In this document: piece by piece, positions 39,022-47,374 of the stretch
Numbering within the stretch: position 1 is the first letter of the stretch
How the letters are laid out: each line of letters starts with the position of its first letter
Assembly (NCBI RefSeq): GCF_900465055.1
Contig: NZ_LS483250.1
Location: forward strand, 2,294,001-2,358,000
Source: Moritella yayanosii
Lineage (GTDB): Bacteria; Pseudomonadota; Gammaproteobacteria; Enterobacterales; Moritellaceae
Direction of reading: 5' to 3'
Length of the DNA: 64,000 nt
Made by a program: the position numbers and the translations under genes
Notes under the pieces: generated by a model
What the model was told of the DNA's origin: nothing
The model's input: only the letters and a program-made list of their open reading frames with translations
The model's database searches: none

Positions 39022-39765
39022 TTGAAATACTCGATAGAGCTTGTACCCCGTTCATGGGAAACTTTAAATACTGAAGCCGAAGAAGTAAGCCAATTCAGTC
39101 AAATTAATACGCTAAATATTCCCGACTTACTGCGTTTTGATGTTCGTAGCTGGGATGCTTGCGATCGCCTACAAGATAAATTCGATGAGGTGATCCCTCA
39201 CCTTCGCGCTATCGATTTTGATCTAAGAAACGGCTTTCCATTAACCGATTTTTTCCGTCATAGTAAAATCAATTCAGTACTCGTGGTCGAAGGCGATCCA
39301 CCGCAAGATATTTCACACCGAACCTATCGCAATACATCATGTGAACTTATTCGTATTATCAAAAAAGAACTGCCCTATATGAAAGTGTACGCCGCGATCG
39401 ATCAATATCGAACCAGCATGCGTAAAGAGCTCGATTATATTCACGACAAACTTGATGCGGGTGTTGATGGCTTTTTCACGCAACCATTTTTTGATTTAAA
39501 ATTACTCGATGTATACATGGATATGCTGCAAGATACGGAAGTATTTTGGGGCCTGAGTCCGATCCACAGCGAAACCAGTAAATCGTACTGGGAAAATAAA
39601 AACGATGTGGTTTTTCCAAGTGATTTCGAACCGACAAAAGAGTGGAATATTAAGTTTGGCCGAGCCATGATCAAAAAGGTGCAAGCCAAAGATGATAATG
39701 TCTACTTTATGCCAATCAGAGCCAACGTTAGTGAATACCTTAATAAATTACTCGCCGAAGATTAA
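39022..39765 (+). CDS. Methylenetetrahydrofolate reductase-like TIM-barrel protein
   Basis: 247 residues with distant similarity to MetF. VLVVEGDPPQ parallels the MetF L.LRGD.P segment, and KLDAGVDGFFTQPFFDLKLL parallels the barrel segment ending FTQFFFD. The usual N-terminal SFEFFPP catalytic motif is not evident, so activity is uncertain. The start is a TTG at 39022 with AAGGGA upstream; no in-frame ATG is nearby. It is monocistronic and ends in a palindromic bidirectional terminator. Confidence 0.65.
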   Translation: MKYSIELVPRSWETLNTEAEEVSQFSQINTLNIPDLLRFDVRSWDACDRLQDKFDEVIPHLRAIDFDLRNGFPLTDFFRHSKINSVLVVEGDPPQDISHRTYRNTSCELIRIIKKELPYMKVYAAIDQYRTSMRKELDYIHDKLDAGVDGFFTQPFFDLKLLDVYMDMLQDTEVFWGLSPIHSETSKSYWENKNDVVFPSDFEPTKEWNIKFGRAMIKKVQAKDDNVYFMPIRANVSEYLNKLLAED

Positions 39766-39790
39766 TCTGATTACAATGTCGTGATCACGA

Positions 39791-39824
39791 TATAAAAGAA
39801 GCCACTTAAGTGGCTTCTTTTATA
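39791..39824. terminator. Bidirectional terminator, perfect 34-bp palindrome
   Basis: TATAAAAGAAGCCACTT and its exact complement form a fully symmetric hairpin with A/T runs on both sides. It serves the convergent MetF-like gene and the phasin-like gene, whose stop codon lies inside it. Confidence 0.9.
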
Positions 39825-40261
39825 TCAACTAACTCAGCCAGTAACGCATCTAGCTTATCATTTAATTGATTTATTTTATCACTTTCAATGCCGGTTAATT
39901 TAGTAAAAGTCCGTTGGATCAACGTTTCTAATCCGTGCAAAGATATATGTTCAGCCGTCGTATGCAACTTAAACTCGTTATCCACCTTTTCGCCTTGACG
40001 TAACAGCTCTTCAAAAAACATTGACGATTTTTCACCCGCAATATTTAGTCCCTCAATACTATTACTATATGCACCGAGCCCAGCTAACCAAACCTGGCGT
40101 ACAAAGTTCATTTTGGCCGCTAACGTCACCTCAACGGCAGCACTCTCAATGCCGTCGAGTGATTCAATATCTGGATTGTTAATGGCAATGAAATTATCTA
40201 TTATCACATTATTATTAACAACATCATTATTATTTGAATTGCAGTTTTCATTCTGGCGCAT
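39806..40261 (-). CDS. Phasin-family (PhaF/PhaI-like) protein
   Basis: 151 residues. An Asn-rich N-terminal tail (NSNNNDVVNNNVIIDNF) is followed by a helical region MNFVRQVWLAGLGAYSNSIEG...SSMFFEELLRQGEKVDNE. This matches poly-hydroxyalkanoate granule-associated phasins (RQIWLAGLGAY..., F..LV..GE). The C-terminus ends in a short coiled-coil (KINQLNDKLDALLAELVDI). No PHA synthesis gene is in the window, so granule binding is inferred from family similarity only. Confidence 0.7.
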   Translation of the reverse strand: MRQNENCNSNNNDVVNNNVIIDNFIAINNPDIESLDGIESAAVEVTLAAKMNFVRQVWLAGLGAYSNSIEGLNIAGEKSSMFFEELLRQGEKVDNEFKLHTTAEHISLHGLETLIQRTFTKLTGIESDKINQLNDKLDALLAELVDIKEAT

Positions 40262-40422
40262 TGTTAAATCTTATCAACGATACTAGGAACTATTAAGCAT
40301 AGATGTAATAGCCATAAATGAGAGCATAACTTGTATCACTGTGATCCTAATAACAAAATCATCACGAAATAAAATACTTATATCGATAAAATAACCGCAT
40401 CTTAAATCGCGTAAACTTCGAG

Positions 40423-41097
40423 TTAACCATCCATGTTCGTCGTTAAAAACTGCTTTATATGTTGAGATATGTCATTTAATTGTTGTGGTGTAACCGTATG
40501 CTCTGCCGGATAACGACTATAATTGGGTTTATAACCCAGTGCTTCTAAATATTTTACCGCATCGAGTCCAAGGGACTCAGCGACAACCGGATCAGCACTG
40601 CCATGATAAATATGCACCGGTAACGTGAGATTATTTTGATGCGGCTCAATGGTTTTAGCTGTCGCAAAATAGCTCGACATAACCATCAATCCAGCTAATG
40701 GTTTAGCAAAGGTTAATGCACTTTGATACGCAACCGCACCACCTTGAGAAAAACCAGCAACAATGATCCGCTCACTCTCAATGCCACGGTCGATCTCGCG
40801 TTGGATCAATTGTTGAACTTGCTCAACACTGGTCATCAAACCAGACATATCAATTTTTCGCTCTAACGTCATCTCTAAAATGTCATACCAAGCTGGCATT
40901 TTATAGCCATTATTAATGGTGACCTTAATTTCTGGTGCATGCGGAAAGACATAGCGAACTTGGTGCTCAACAGGAAGCGAGATCATCGGGACTACGGGGG
41001 CAAAGTCATGGCCGTTAGCGCCCAGTCCATGTAACCAGATAACACTGGCGTTTGCAGCTTGCTTAGGTTCAATTTCAACACAAGGTAAATATGTCAT
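40423..41097 (-). CDS. Carboxylesterase / phospholipase-type alpha/beta-hydrolase
   Basis: 224 residues of the bacterial carboxylesterase/acyl-protein-thioesterase-like family. The oxyanion region is WLHGLGANGHDFAPVV, the nucleophile elbow is IVAGFSQGGAVAYQSA (Ser about residue 116), the acid is in HIYHGSADPVV, and the His is in YPAEHTVTPQ. It hydrolyses short acyl esters; the physiological substrate is not known. It is monocistronic. Confidence 0.88.
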   Translation of the reverse strand: MTYLPCVEIEPKQAANASVIWLHGLGANGHDFAPVVPMISLPVEHQVRYVFPHAPEIKVTINNGYKMPAWYDILEMTLERKIDMSGLMTSVEQVQQLIQREIDRGIESERIIVAGFSQGGAVAYQSALTFAKPLAGLMVMSSYFATAKTIEPHQNNLTLPVHIYHGSADPVVAESLGLDAVKYLEALGYKPNYSRYPAEHTVTPQQLNDISQHIKQFLTTNMDG

Positions 41098-41125
41098 TCT
41101 GTTTCCTTACAATTAAGTTGTTTAT

Positions 41126-41172
41126 ATACCCAAGCTACTTCGAAATACAGCATTTTGAAGTAGCTTAGGTAT
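41126..41172. repeat. Imperfect 47-bp palindrome of the dispersed repeat
   Basis: ATACCCAAGCTACTTCGAAAT and its near-complement ATTTTGAAGTAGCTTAGGTAT face each other around ACAGC. Both arms match the dispersed repeat at 18701-18723 and 38883-38906. It sits between the esterase gene and the DUF3010 gene. Confidence 0.75.
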
Positions 41173-41277
41173 AAGGATACCATCGTATAAATTCACAACG
41201 AAACAACGATAACCATGTTAACTGACAATAAAGTGGTTATAATAGCGAAGTTATCTTTATTTATGGTGAGTTATTTA

Positions 41278-41727
41278 ATGAAAATTTGTAGTGTTGAACT
41301 AGCAGGCAATGAAGTAAATCTATGTTTCCTATCTTTAAAAGACGGGATTTTTGAACTTATTGAATGCCGTAAAAGAAAAATCACCTTAGCAAGTTCAACT
41401 GAAGCGTATCAAATGCGTCAGTTTCATAAAGAATTTGCCCAACTAATGCAAGATTATAAAATTGAACACGTAGTGATCAAAGAACGTCTAACTAAAGGTA
41501 AATTTAGTGGTAGTTCAACCAGTTTCAAAGCAGAAGCGGCGATCCAACTGGTAGATAGCGTTGAAGTGAGCATGGTTTCACAAACGTACTACAAACAACT
41601 ACTACTCGATCACCCGATCTTTGTTGAATTTGCAGAAACCGGTCTGAAAAAATTCCAACAAAATGCATTCACACTTGGTTGCCTATTCTTAAATGAAAAA
41701 GCAGCAAAAAACGCGATTGAATTATAA
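41278..41727 (+). CDS. DUF3010-family protein
   Basis: About 149 residues from MKICSVELAGNEVNLCFLSL (ATG at 41278, GGTGAG upstream; the open frame begins 21 codons earlier). It resembles a conserved gammaproteobacterial family I recall as DUF3010. It may have an RNase H/RuvC-like fold: an early strand with Glu, VVIKERLTKGKFSGSSTSFKAEAAIQL, and a short final helix. Function is unknown. A terminator follows. Confidence 0.75.
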   Translation: MKICSVELAGNEVNLCFLSLKDGIFELIECRKRKITLASSTEAYQMRQFHKEFAQLMQDYKIEHVVIKERLTKGKFSGSSTSFKAEAAIQLVDSVEVSMVSQTYYKQLLLDHPIFVEFAETGLKKFQQNAFTLGCLFLNEKAAKNAIEL

Positions 41728-41747
41728 AGACATGTTGTAGTGTAATA

Positions 41748-41780
41748 AGCCGACTAACTTATATTAGTCTGCTTTTTTTT
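41748..41780 (+). terminator. Terminator of DUF3010 gene
   Basis: The stem AAGCCGACTAA / TTAGTCTGCTT has one mismatch and is followed by eight T. Confidence 0.85.
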
Positions 41781-41794
41781 ACTTTAAAATATAG

Positions 41795-42235
41795 CTAGGC
41801 AGTGAATAACGTCGGTTGTAACAATTTAATCTTATCAACAATATTTGCAGGTACCGGCATTTTCTTATGCTTATGGTAATCAACGAATACAATCACCCCT
41901 TCACCTTCTGCAACCACACGTTGTAAGTTATTGCTCCAAACCGCATATTTCATAATCAGTTTGTGCTCATAAAATTCAGATATTGTAGCCCCAATTTGGA
42001 TCGTGTCCGGTGACTTTAATGGCGCTTTAAAACGACAACTCGTCGCGGCTAAAATAGGGCCTATACCATGTGCTTGCATGTATTCCATTGCTTGTACTTG
42101 TTCAAAATAGCCAATCCTAGCTTGTTCAAAGTAGCGAAAATACACGGTATTATTAACGTGACCAAATGCATCCATGTCACCCCAGCGCACAATGTCATCG
42201 ACAATAACTGGGTACTGCTGTTTAAATTTTTCCAT
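41795..42235 (-). CDS. Acyl-CoA thioesterase (hotdog fold)
   Basis: About 146 residues of the 4-hydroxybenzoyl-CoA thioesterase-like hotdog family. The signature is VRWGDMDAFGHVNNTVYFRYFEQAR, with the catalytic Asp in GDMD. I start at the ATG at 42235 (MEKFKQQYPVIV); an in-frame ATG 7 codons earlier overlaps the next gene's end. It hydrolyses acyl-CoA; the chain length cannot be told. It directly follows the exported phosphodiesterase-like gene. Confidence 0.88.
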   Translation of the reverse strand: MEKFKQQYPVIVDDIVRWGDMDAFGHVNNTVYFRYFEQARIGYFEQVQAMEYMQAHGIGPILAATSCRFKAPLKSPDTIQIGATISEFYEHKLIMKYAVWSNNLQRVVAEGEGVIVFVDYHKHKKMPVPANIVDKIKLLQPTLFTA

Positions 42236-42255
42236 CGATTTTTCCTTAACTATCA

Positions 42256-43143
42256 TTAAAGCAGCGGACCAAATCGTGCCACGATTGGGTTATGGTCAGA
42301 TGCATCCGTTTCATAAGACGATGCACTGAGTTGTTGCATGCCTCTAAAATAAAGAGCATCAAGGGGATAACCAAATGCCGTTTTACGCACATCTTTTTGA
42401 TAAACCAATTGTTGCAATTCAACACTCGCCGTCATCAAATGTAATTGGTTTAAACGTTTATTTGTCCAGGTATTAAAATCGCCCGCCATGATCACAGGGC
42501 CATCATGTTGACGGATCACTGCAATAACACCTTCTAGCTGTTGATTAAACTCATCGACACCCAAGGTAAAATTAATCATGTGCATGTTTGCGACAAGCAA
42601 AGGTTCATCACTGCCTGCCCACGGGTAATAACTCACCAGTGACGATTTAGGAAAACGTAACCAAGGCTCAACTATTGTTTGCTTACAAACAGATATCGGC
42701 GCAACGCGGCTTGCCGTTAATACACCCATTGATTGATTGTAAACACTAAAAGCCTCGACTTGTGTCCAGCTTAATTCATGTTGCTGCATAAGTTGATGTA
42801 GTAAAAAACTTAATTTCGCTTCTTGTAATACAATCAAATCATTTTGTTCAATTATCGTCGTTAGCTCACGACGCCAGTTATCGTCTTCTTGCTTATAAAT
42901 ATTCCAATCTGCAATACTAAACTCTGTAGGCAGTTCATTACTTGTGACGGCTATATTTTTTACAAATACCGGACATGTCGCGACAGTATCCGTGACAAAA
43001 CCACCTTGTTCGCTATTTACGGATGTTGCGCCTGCAACTTTCCATGAAGAATTTAATTTGGGGATGTCGGCAATATCAAAACAGCCCGACAAGGAGAAAA
43101 TAAACGTACTAATAATAGCAATGCGAGAACAGGAATAATTCAT
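42256..43143 (-). CDS. Endonuclease/exonuclease/phosphatase-family lipoprotein
   Basis: 295 residues. The signal ends in IFSLSGCFDIA, a plausible lipobox, so it is probably an exported lipoprotein. The EEP fold motifs are present: FSIADWNIYKQ (Asn), DLIVLQEAKLS (Glu metal ligand), NMHMINF, MAGDFNTWTN (Asp/Asn) and TDASDHNPIVARF (catalytic Asp-His). It is similar in layout to proteins annotated as UPF0294/YafD-like. Substrate (nucleic acid, phosphodiester or lipid) unknown. Confidence 0.85.
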   Translation of the reverse strand: MNYSCSRIAIISTFIFSLSGCFDIADIPKLNSSWKVAGATSVNSEQGGFVTDTVATCPVFVKNIAVTSNELPTEFSIADWNIYKQEDDNWRRELTTIIEQNDLIVLQEAKLSFLLHQLMQQHELSWTQVEAFSVYNQSMGVLTASRVAPISVCKQTIVEPWLRFPKSSLVSYYPWAGSDEPLLVANMHMINFTLGVDEFNQQLEGVIAVIRQHDGPVIMAGDFNTWTNKRLNQLHLMTASVELQQLVYQKDVRKTAFGYPLDALYFRGMQQLSASSYETDASDHNPIVARFGPLL

Positions 43144-43309
43144 ATTAAAATCACGTAATCAAAATATGCCTTATTATACTTAATAAAATATGATTAACTC
43201 AAAACTATTCGATCAAATAAACATTTTTATCTAAATTAAGGCATATTAATTAGCGAGTTCGCCGTTAATGAACACTCACTAACAGCAATACACTGATGAC
43301 TAGGCTCAG

Positions 43310-44551
43310 TTATGCTAGCAACCCCATCATAGATAATACTTGGAAACTAACAACGCAAACCGCAAACACTAATACTACAGCCATACGAGCATGACCACCC
43401 GACACCAGGAAATCAGTCGCTGGTAAATGTTTACGTGCCTGAAAGGCTAGCGCAACTGGGGTAAACAAGGCAAATACCGCCGCCGCAAATCCAGCGTAAC
43501 CAATCGCGTAGATAAAACCATTTGGCCATAATACCCCACCAATCATTGGCGGTACAAACGTCACTAACGCCGTTTTACTACGACCCGATAAGGTATCATC
43601 CAGTTTCAGTAGGTCTGTTAAGAAATCAAACAAACCAAGTGCCACACCCAAGAATGATGTCGCAACAGCAAAGTTAGCAAATAATTGTAAGGTCACCGCA
43701 AGTGTTGCGCCTGAACCCGTAGACTCTAACGCCGCAACTAATGCACCCATGTTACCGCCTTGTGCAATAACACTGGAAAAACCATCACGGCCAATAACAG
43801 TAAAGCTCGCTAACAACCAGATCAAGTAGATAGCAAGTGCTAACAAACTACCGTAACGGATTGAATTAACAACTTTCGAACTGTCTTTGTTATAATATTT
43901 AACCAAACTGGGGATATTAGAATGAAAGCCAAAACACACCATTAACGAGGGAATTGCTGCCCAGCTATACGGTAATCTTTCTGTCATCTCAGCAAACGGC
44001 TGTAATAAAGAAAGGTTTGCGCCACTCAATAAGCTATAAATGGCAATACTAAAGGTAATTACCATGCCACCCAACATCGCCGAGGTAAAACGACCCACGG
44101 CTTTAGTACTAAAGCTCACGATCAAACCCAGTAATACCGCAAACAAAAAACTGGCAACGGACTGGTCAATATCAATACCCAGACCTGACTGCAAACTGTG
44201 TCCCAGCATTGAGCCTCCGCCCGAAATGTAGGCATAAACTAAGATGTAACTGACGAACAGCACCGATAAGCCGTTAAGTATACGTAATGATGTGGGTAAT
44301 AAAGCTTTCGTCATCGAATCAAAATTAACCCCACGTTTAAATTTTTGATTCGCCTCAAGTAAGTAAAGCGCCGAACTGTACATGCAATACCAAGACACAC
44401 ACAAAAACAATACCGCCCAACCAAACCACATATTTGATGTTAATATCGGTAAAGAAAACATACCGGCACCAATACTGGTCCCCGTAATGATGAATATACC
44501 ACTGAGAGAGGATGGTTGAACTTCTTGATTGGCGGTCATGACTTCAGACAT
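43310..44551 (-). CDS. Aromatic amino acid permease (Mtr/TnaB/TyrP family)
   Basis: 413 residues with 11 predicted membrane segments. The HAAAP-family start is GIFIITGTSIGAGMFSLPIL, and AIPSLMVCFGFHSNIPSLVKYY is the typical mid-segment. It takes up tryptophan or tyrosine by proton symport. It begins 4 nt after the trpR stop, so the two are translationally close and co-transcribed, which favours tryptophan as substrate. No dedicated terminator was found in the 166-bp spacer upstream of 43310. Confidence 0.88.
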   Translation of the reverse strand: MSEVMTANQEVQPSSLSGIFIITGTSIGAGMFSLPILTSNMWFGWAVLFLCVSWYCMYSSALYLLEANQKFKRGVNFDSMTKALLPTSLRILNGLSVLFVSYILVYAYISGGGSMLGHSLQSGLGIDIDQSVASFLFAVLLGLIVSFSTKAVGRFTSAMLGGMVITFSIAIYSLLSGANLSLLQPFAEMTERLPYSWAAIPSLMVCFGFHSNIPSLVKYYNKDSSKVVNSIRYGSLLALAIYLIWLLASFTVIGRDGFSSVIAQGGNMGALVAALESTGSGATLAVTLQLFANFAVATSFLGVALGLFDFLTDLLKLDDTLSGRSKTALVTFVPPMIGGVLWPNGFIYAIGYAGFAAAVFALFTPVALAFQARKHLPATDFLVSGGHARMAVVLVFAVCVVSFQVLSMMGLLA

Positions 44552-44555
44552 AGTC

Positions 44556-44819
44556 CTACTCCCTAATTAATAATGTTTGTAATAATTGTTTTTCTTTATC
44601 ACTCATGGCTTTCAAATTATTCGAACCGCGAGTGATCGTGGCAATACTGATATTGTGTATTCTTGCTATTTCACGCTGTGACCGCTCTGCAAGTAATAGT
44701 TCTTTATAAACCAAAGTGCGCGCGTTAATAGCGTTTAATTCTTCTGATGAAAGTAACATGGGAAGGATTAGAGATATATCATCTTTACTCGTGATATTTC
44801 GAAGTAATTCATTAAACAT
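44556..44819 (-). CDS. trpR: Trp operon repressor TrpR
   Basis: About 87 residues from MFNELLRNITSKDD (ATG at 44819; a GTG 6 codons upstream is an alternative). The Trp-repressor helix-turn-helix QREIARIHNISIATITRGSNNLK closely matches the family. It binds tryptophan and represses aromatic biosynthesis or transport genes. It lies directly upstream of an aromatic permease gene, suggesting an autoregulated tryptophan-responsive pair. Confidence 0.9.
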   Translation of the reverse strand: MFNELLRNITSKDDISLILPMLLSSEELNAINARTLVYKELLLAERSQREIARIHNISIATITRGSNNLKAMSDKEKQLLQTLLIRE

Positions 44820-44850
44820 AACCAACAAACCCTGCACTTAGACTGTAATG

Positions 44851-44872
44851 GTGTAATAGTACAGCATTACAC
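44851..44872. promoter_or_regulatory. Inverted repeat upstream of trpR, candidate operator
   Basis: The arms GTGTAAT / ATTACAC are perfect around an 8-base centre AGTACAGC. It lies about 30 nt before the trpR start, where an operator would overlap the promoter. It is a TrpR candidate by position. It also resembles a TyrR box (TGTAAA-N6-TTTACA), but the spacing is two bases longer. Confidence 0.45.
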
Positions 44873-44972
44873 GCTAGCCTATCAAGTTAATTGTGCCATC
44901 TCGGTAATTAGCGTCGAATTATATATTCAACCATATAACCACTAACGCTTTAGTACCAAGGACAATCAATGT

Positions 44973-45257
44973 TTAAGAAAGAAGGTTATGAGATTTAGAC
45001 GGTAAGTTTACGTCAGGTGTAATGAAAGCAAGTTGACTTGATACCTTCGTTTTATCAAACATCGTCATCGCTGCAGGTTTTTTAGTCAATACTAAAGCAG
45101 CAGTATCAGTGATAGCGCCTTCATCTGCATTTGCACGGCCTAATGCTGAATCTTCACCAATCTGGACGCCAGCTGAAAATACTGATGCAGAAGCTGTGGC
45201 TAATGCCAGCGCGATAGCTGAACTAAGAGTGAAAGTCACTTTAGAGTTGCGTTTCAT
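44973..45257 (-). pseudogene. FadL-type outer-membrane protein, truncated after ~90 residues
   Basis: The signal peptide (SSAIALALATASASVFSAG) is followed by the FadL N-terminal hatch motif: AGVQIGEDSALGRANADEGAITDTAAL, then KKPAAMTMFDKTKVSSQLAFITPDVNL. FadL proteins are about 420 residues. Here the reading stops after 94 codons, and the rest of the barrel is absent between here and trpR. It is a remnant of a long-chain fatty-acid transporter; deletion is more likely than a point stop because no downstream barrel sequence is visible. Confidence 0.8.
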
Positions 45258-45477
45258 TACAAAAATCCTGTTGTTATTATTGGGTATGCGGCGATGTTAA
45301 GATGTTGTGACAGGGCGTAATATATCGTTTAGATAAACTTTTCCTAAACGACATATTCACTCATAAAGTGGGTGTTTTTTTGGCTGAGTTAGCGTATTTT
45401 AGTGACCAAATATGAATGTGTTACTATACGCCCTGTTTGAAATCTCATTCAACTATTAAGACAAGAGCCACTTTACA

Positions 45478-46023
45478 ATGATCAACCAAATGCCTATCCT
45501 GCGTTCTACTATCCACCCCGATGTAACAGCACCTCAAAATACTGACCAGCGGATCTCAACACGCGGTATTATTACGCAAGGCGAAGAGATCTTATTGATC
45601 TTTACTGCACGCTATCATGATTACAGTTTACCTGGTGGTGGCTTACATGAAGATGAAGACATCATCACTGGTTTAATTCGTGAAGTAGAAGAAGAGACCG
45701 GCGCTGAAAATATTAATAACATTGTACCTTATGGCTGCTACGAAGAACTTCGTCCTTGGTATAAAGGTGGCTTTGACAGTATAAAAATGGTTTCTTACTG
45801 CTTTACTTGCGATGCTAACAAGCAATTAGGTACACCAAGATTAGAAGAAAATGAAATCAAAAATGGCGTCAGCGCGCTATGGATCAATATCCACGAAGCA
45901 ATTGCCCATAACCTCGAAGTTATCGCTAGTCATCCAAGAGCAGGCCTGTCAATTGAGCGAGAAACTTATCTATTACAAAAAATTGCCAAAGGTATCGTTA
46001 AAAAACTTTATTCGATAAAATAA
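45478..46023 (+). CDS. NUDIX hydrolase
   Basis: 181 residues. The Nudix box at about residues 53-75 (PGGGLHEDEDIITGLIREVEEETGA) fits GX5EX7REUXEEXGU. It hydrolyses a nucleoside-diphosphate-linked substrate with Mg2+; specificity cannot be told. It is monocistronic; the spacer upstream (45258-45477) shows no named element. Confidence 0.88.
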   Translation: MINQMPILRSTIHPDVTAPQNTDQRISTRGIITQGEEILLIFTARYHDYSLPGGGLHEDEDIITGLIREVEEETGAENINNIVPYGCYEELRPWYKGGFDSIKMVSYCFTCDANKQLGTPRLEENEIKNGVSALWINIHEAIAHNLEVIASHPRAGLSIERETYLLQKIAKGIVKKLYSIK

Positions 46024-46186
46024 ATAAGCCATCTGACTGAGCTTATATTTTTGTTTTTAATACTTTTTTACCAATCTCAAATCTAAGCTAACATAACTCA
46101 ACCTCTTGGTTAATATTTCTAATAATTCCGCGTATAACTGTAACCCTAACAACCGATTTTAACGATCGTCAGGAAAGGGAATCAAG

Positions 46187-46690
46187 ATGAAGCTACTAGT
46201 CAAACAAAATGTGGGGGATATTCATAAAGACCACTTGAAAATTTTAGATAATGTAATTACTTTCTTACAATACAATATAGATGGCCTCGAATTCCTTCCT
46301 TTTAAGCTTAATGAAGAACAAGATGATTACCAGCACGCTTTTCAGCGCCAAACTGGCATTATTTTTACACCGGCTAATTATCGGCATTATCGCTTACGCT
46401 TGTTATCGGTTGTTGATGCGCTGCTGTATATTCATACATCATCCAATGATAGCGATGCTTATGAACTGTCTTACAATTTAAGTTCAATACACCCTAAACC
46501 GGTTTTTTTTGCCGTATGGCGTGGCGCCCCAATCAAAAGTCCATTGCTAAAAGAACTCGATCAAGACTACCCGGTTACCTACTGTCAATTCAGTCACCCT
46601 AGAGAATTACTCGAAGGCTTTAAGGTGTTTGTACAAAAATACGGCGACGCAGTACTCCATAATAAAATTGAAAAAGAGTTGGTATCCTGA
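46187..46690 (+). CDS. Hypothetical protein, possible deoxyribosyltransferase/TIR-like fold
   Basis: 167 residues, not assigned to a family. The middle reads LRLLSVVDALLYIHTSSNDSDAYELSYN, then HPKPVFFAVWRGAPIKSPLLKEL and YCQFSHPRELLEGFKVFVQ. The alternation of hydrophobic strands and an Asp/Glu-rich turn faintly resembles nucleoside 2-deoxyribosyltransferase or TIR-like folds, but I see no decisive catalytic motif. It precedes the NsrR-like regulator by 76 nt on the same strand and could be co-transcribed. Confidence 0.55.
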   Translation: MKLLVKQNVGDIHKDHLKILDNVITFLQYNIDGLEFLPFKLNEEQDDYQHAFQRQTGIIFTPANYRHYRLRLLSVVDALLYIHTSSNDSDAYELSYNLSSIHPKPVFFAVWRGAPIKSPLLKELDQDYPVTYCQFSHPRELLEGFKVFVQKYGDAVLHNKIEKELVS

Positions 46691-46766
46691 ACTCGAGTAA
46701 TAAAAGTAATGTCTAGAGCAATCTGCGCATAATTAATTTACGATAACGTACACAAGGGTGATAAAA

Positions 46767-47201
46767 GTGAAGATAACAACTTATACTGATTTTGGCATAC
46801 GCACATTAATGTATTTATCCACTCTTCCAAAAGGACAACGCTCAAGCTCAGCTGAAGTTGCAGAGGTGTACCAAGCATCACGTAACCATATTGCAAAAGT
46901 CATAGCTCATCTTTCCTCATTAAATTATATCGAATCATCTCGAGGAAAAAATGGCGGGATCTGGTTAGCAAAATCTGCGTCAGAAATTAACATTGGACAG
47001 CTAGTGCGAGCCCTAGAGAACAATTTAAAAGGCTTTGATAATAATACTCAAGACAGCGAGTTAGTACCAACTTACCAGTTAAAAAATGTATTACAGACTG
47101 GTATCGAAGCTTTTCTTATAACACTCGACCAATACAGTCTTGCTGATTTACTTGATGAACAGCATGAATTTGAATCATTATGCTATATGAAACAAGCCTA
47201 A
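46767..47201 (+). CDS. Rrf2/NsrR-like regulator lacking cluster cysteines
   Basis: About 144 residues from a GTG at 46767 (MKITTYTDFGIRTLMYLS), with AAGGG 8 nt upstream; an earlier GTG at 46758 is possible. The winged helix matches NsrR closely (TDFGIRTLMYL, VYQASRNHIAKVIAHLS, SSRGKNGGIWLAK). In NsrR three cysteines (91, 96, 102) hold the Fe-S cluster. Here the same stretch reads GFDNNTQDSELVPTYQLK, with no cysteine at all. It cannot sense NO through that cluster and may sense another signal or act constitutively. Confidence 0.85.
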   Translation: MKITTYTDFGIRTLMYLSTLPKGQRSSSAEVAEVYQASRNHIAKVIAHLSSLNYIESSRGKNGGIWLAKSASEINIGQLVRALENNLKGFDNNTQDSELVPTYQLKNVLQTGIEAFLITLDQYSLADLLDEQHEFESLCYMKQA

Positions 47202-47374
47202 TCACATGACATACAATGACCAGCTATAACAATAGTAACATTATCGGTACTGCTACAACATAAAACTCTCAGCTTATTGTATTATAAGAATAAAATGTAA
47301 TATTTCGCGCCTAATTTTCAACTTATCATTCTTGACAACAATCATTATCTGGGGCAATGTAGCGGTATAAAAAT

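Noticed and set aside
44851-44872. Inverted repeat as a definite TyrR box
   Set aside because: The TGTAA...TTACA spacing is two bases longer than the TyrR consensus, so I kept it only as an unspecified operator candidate.
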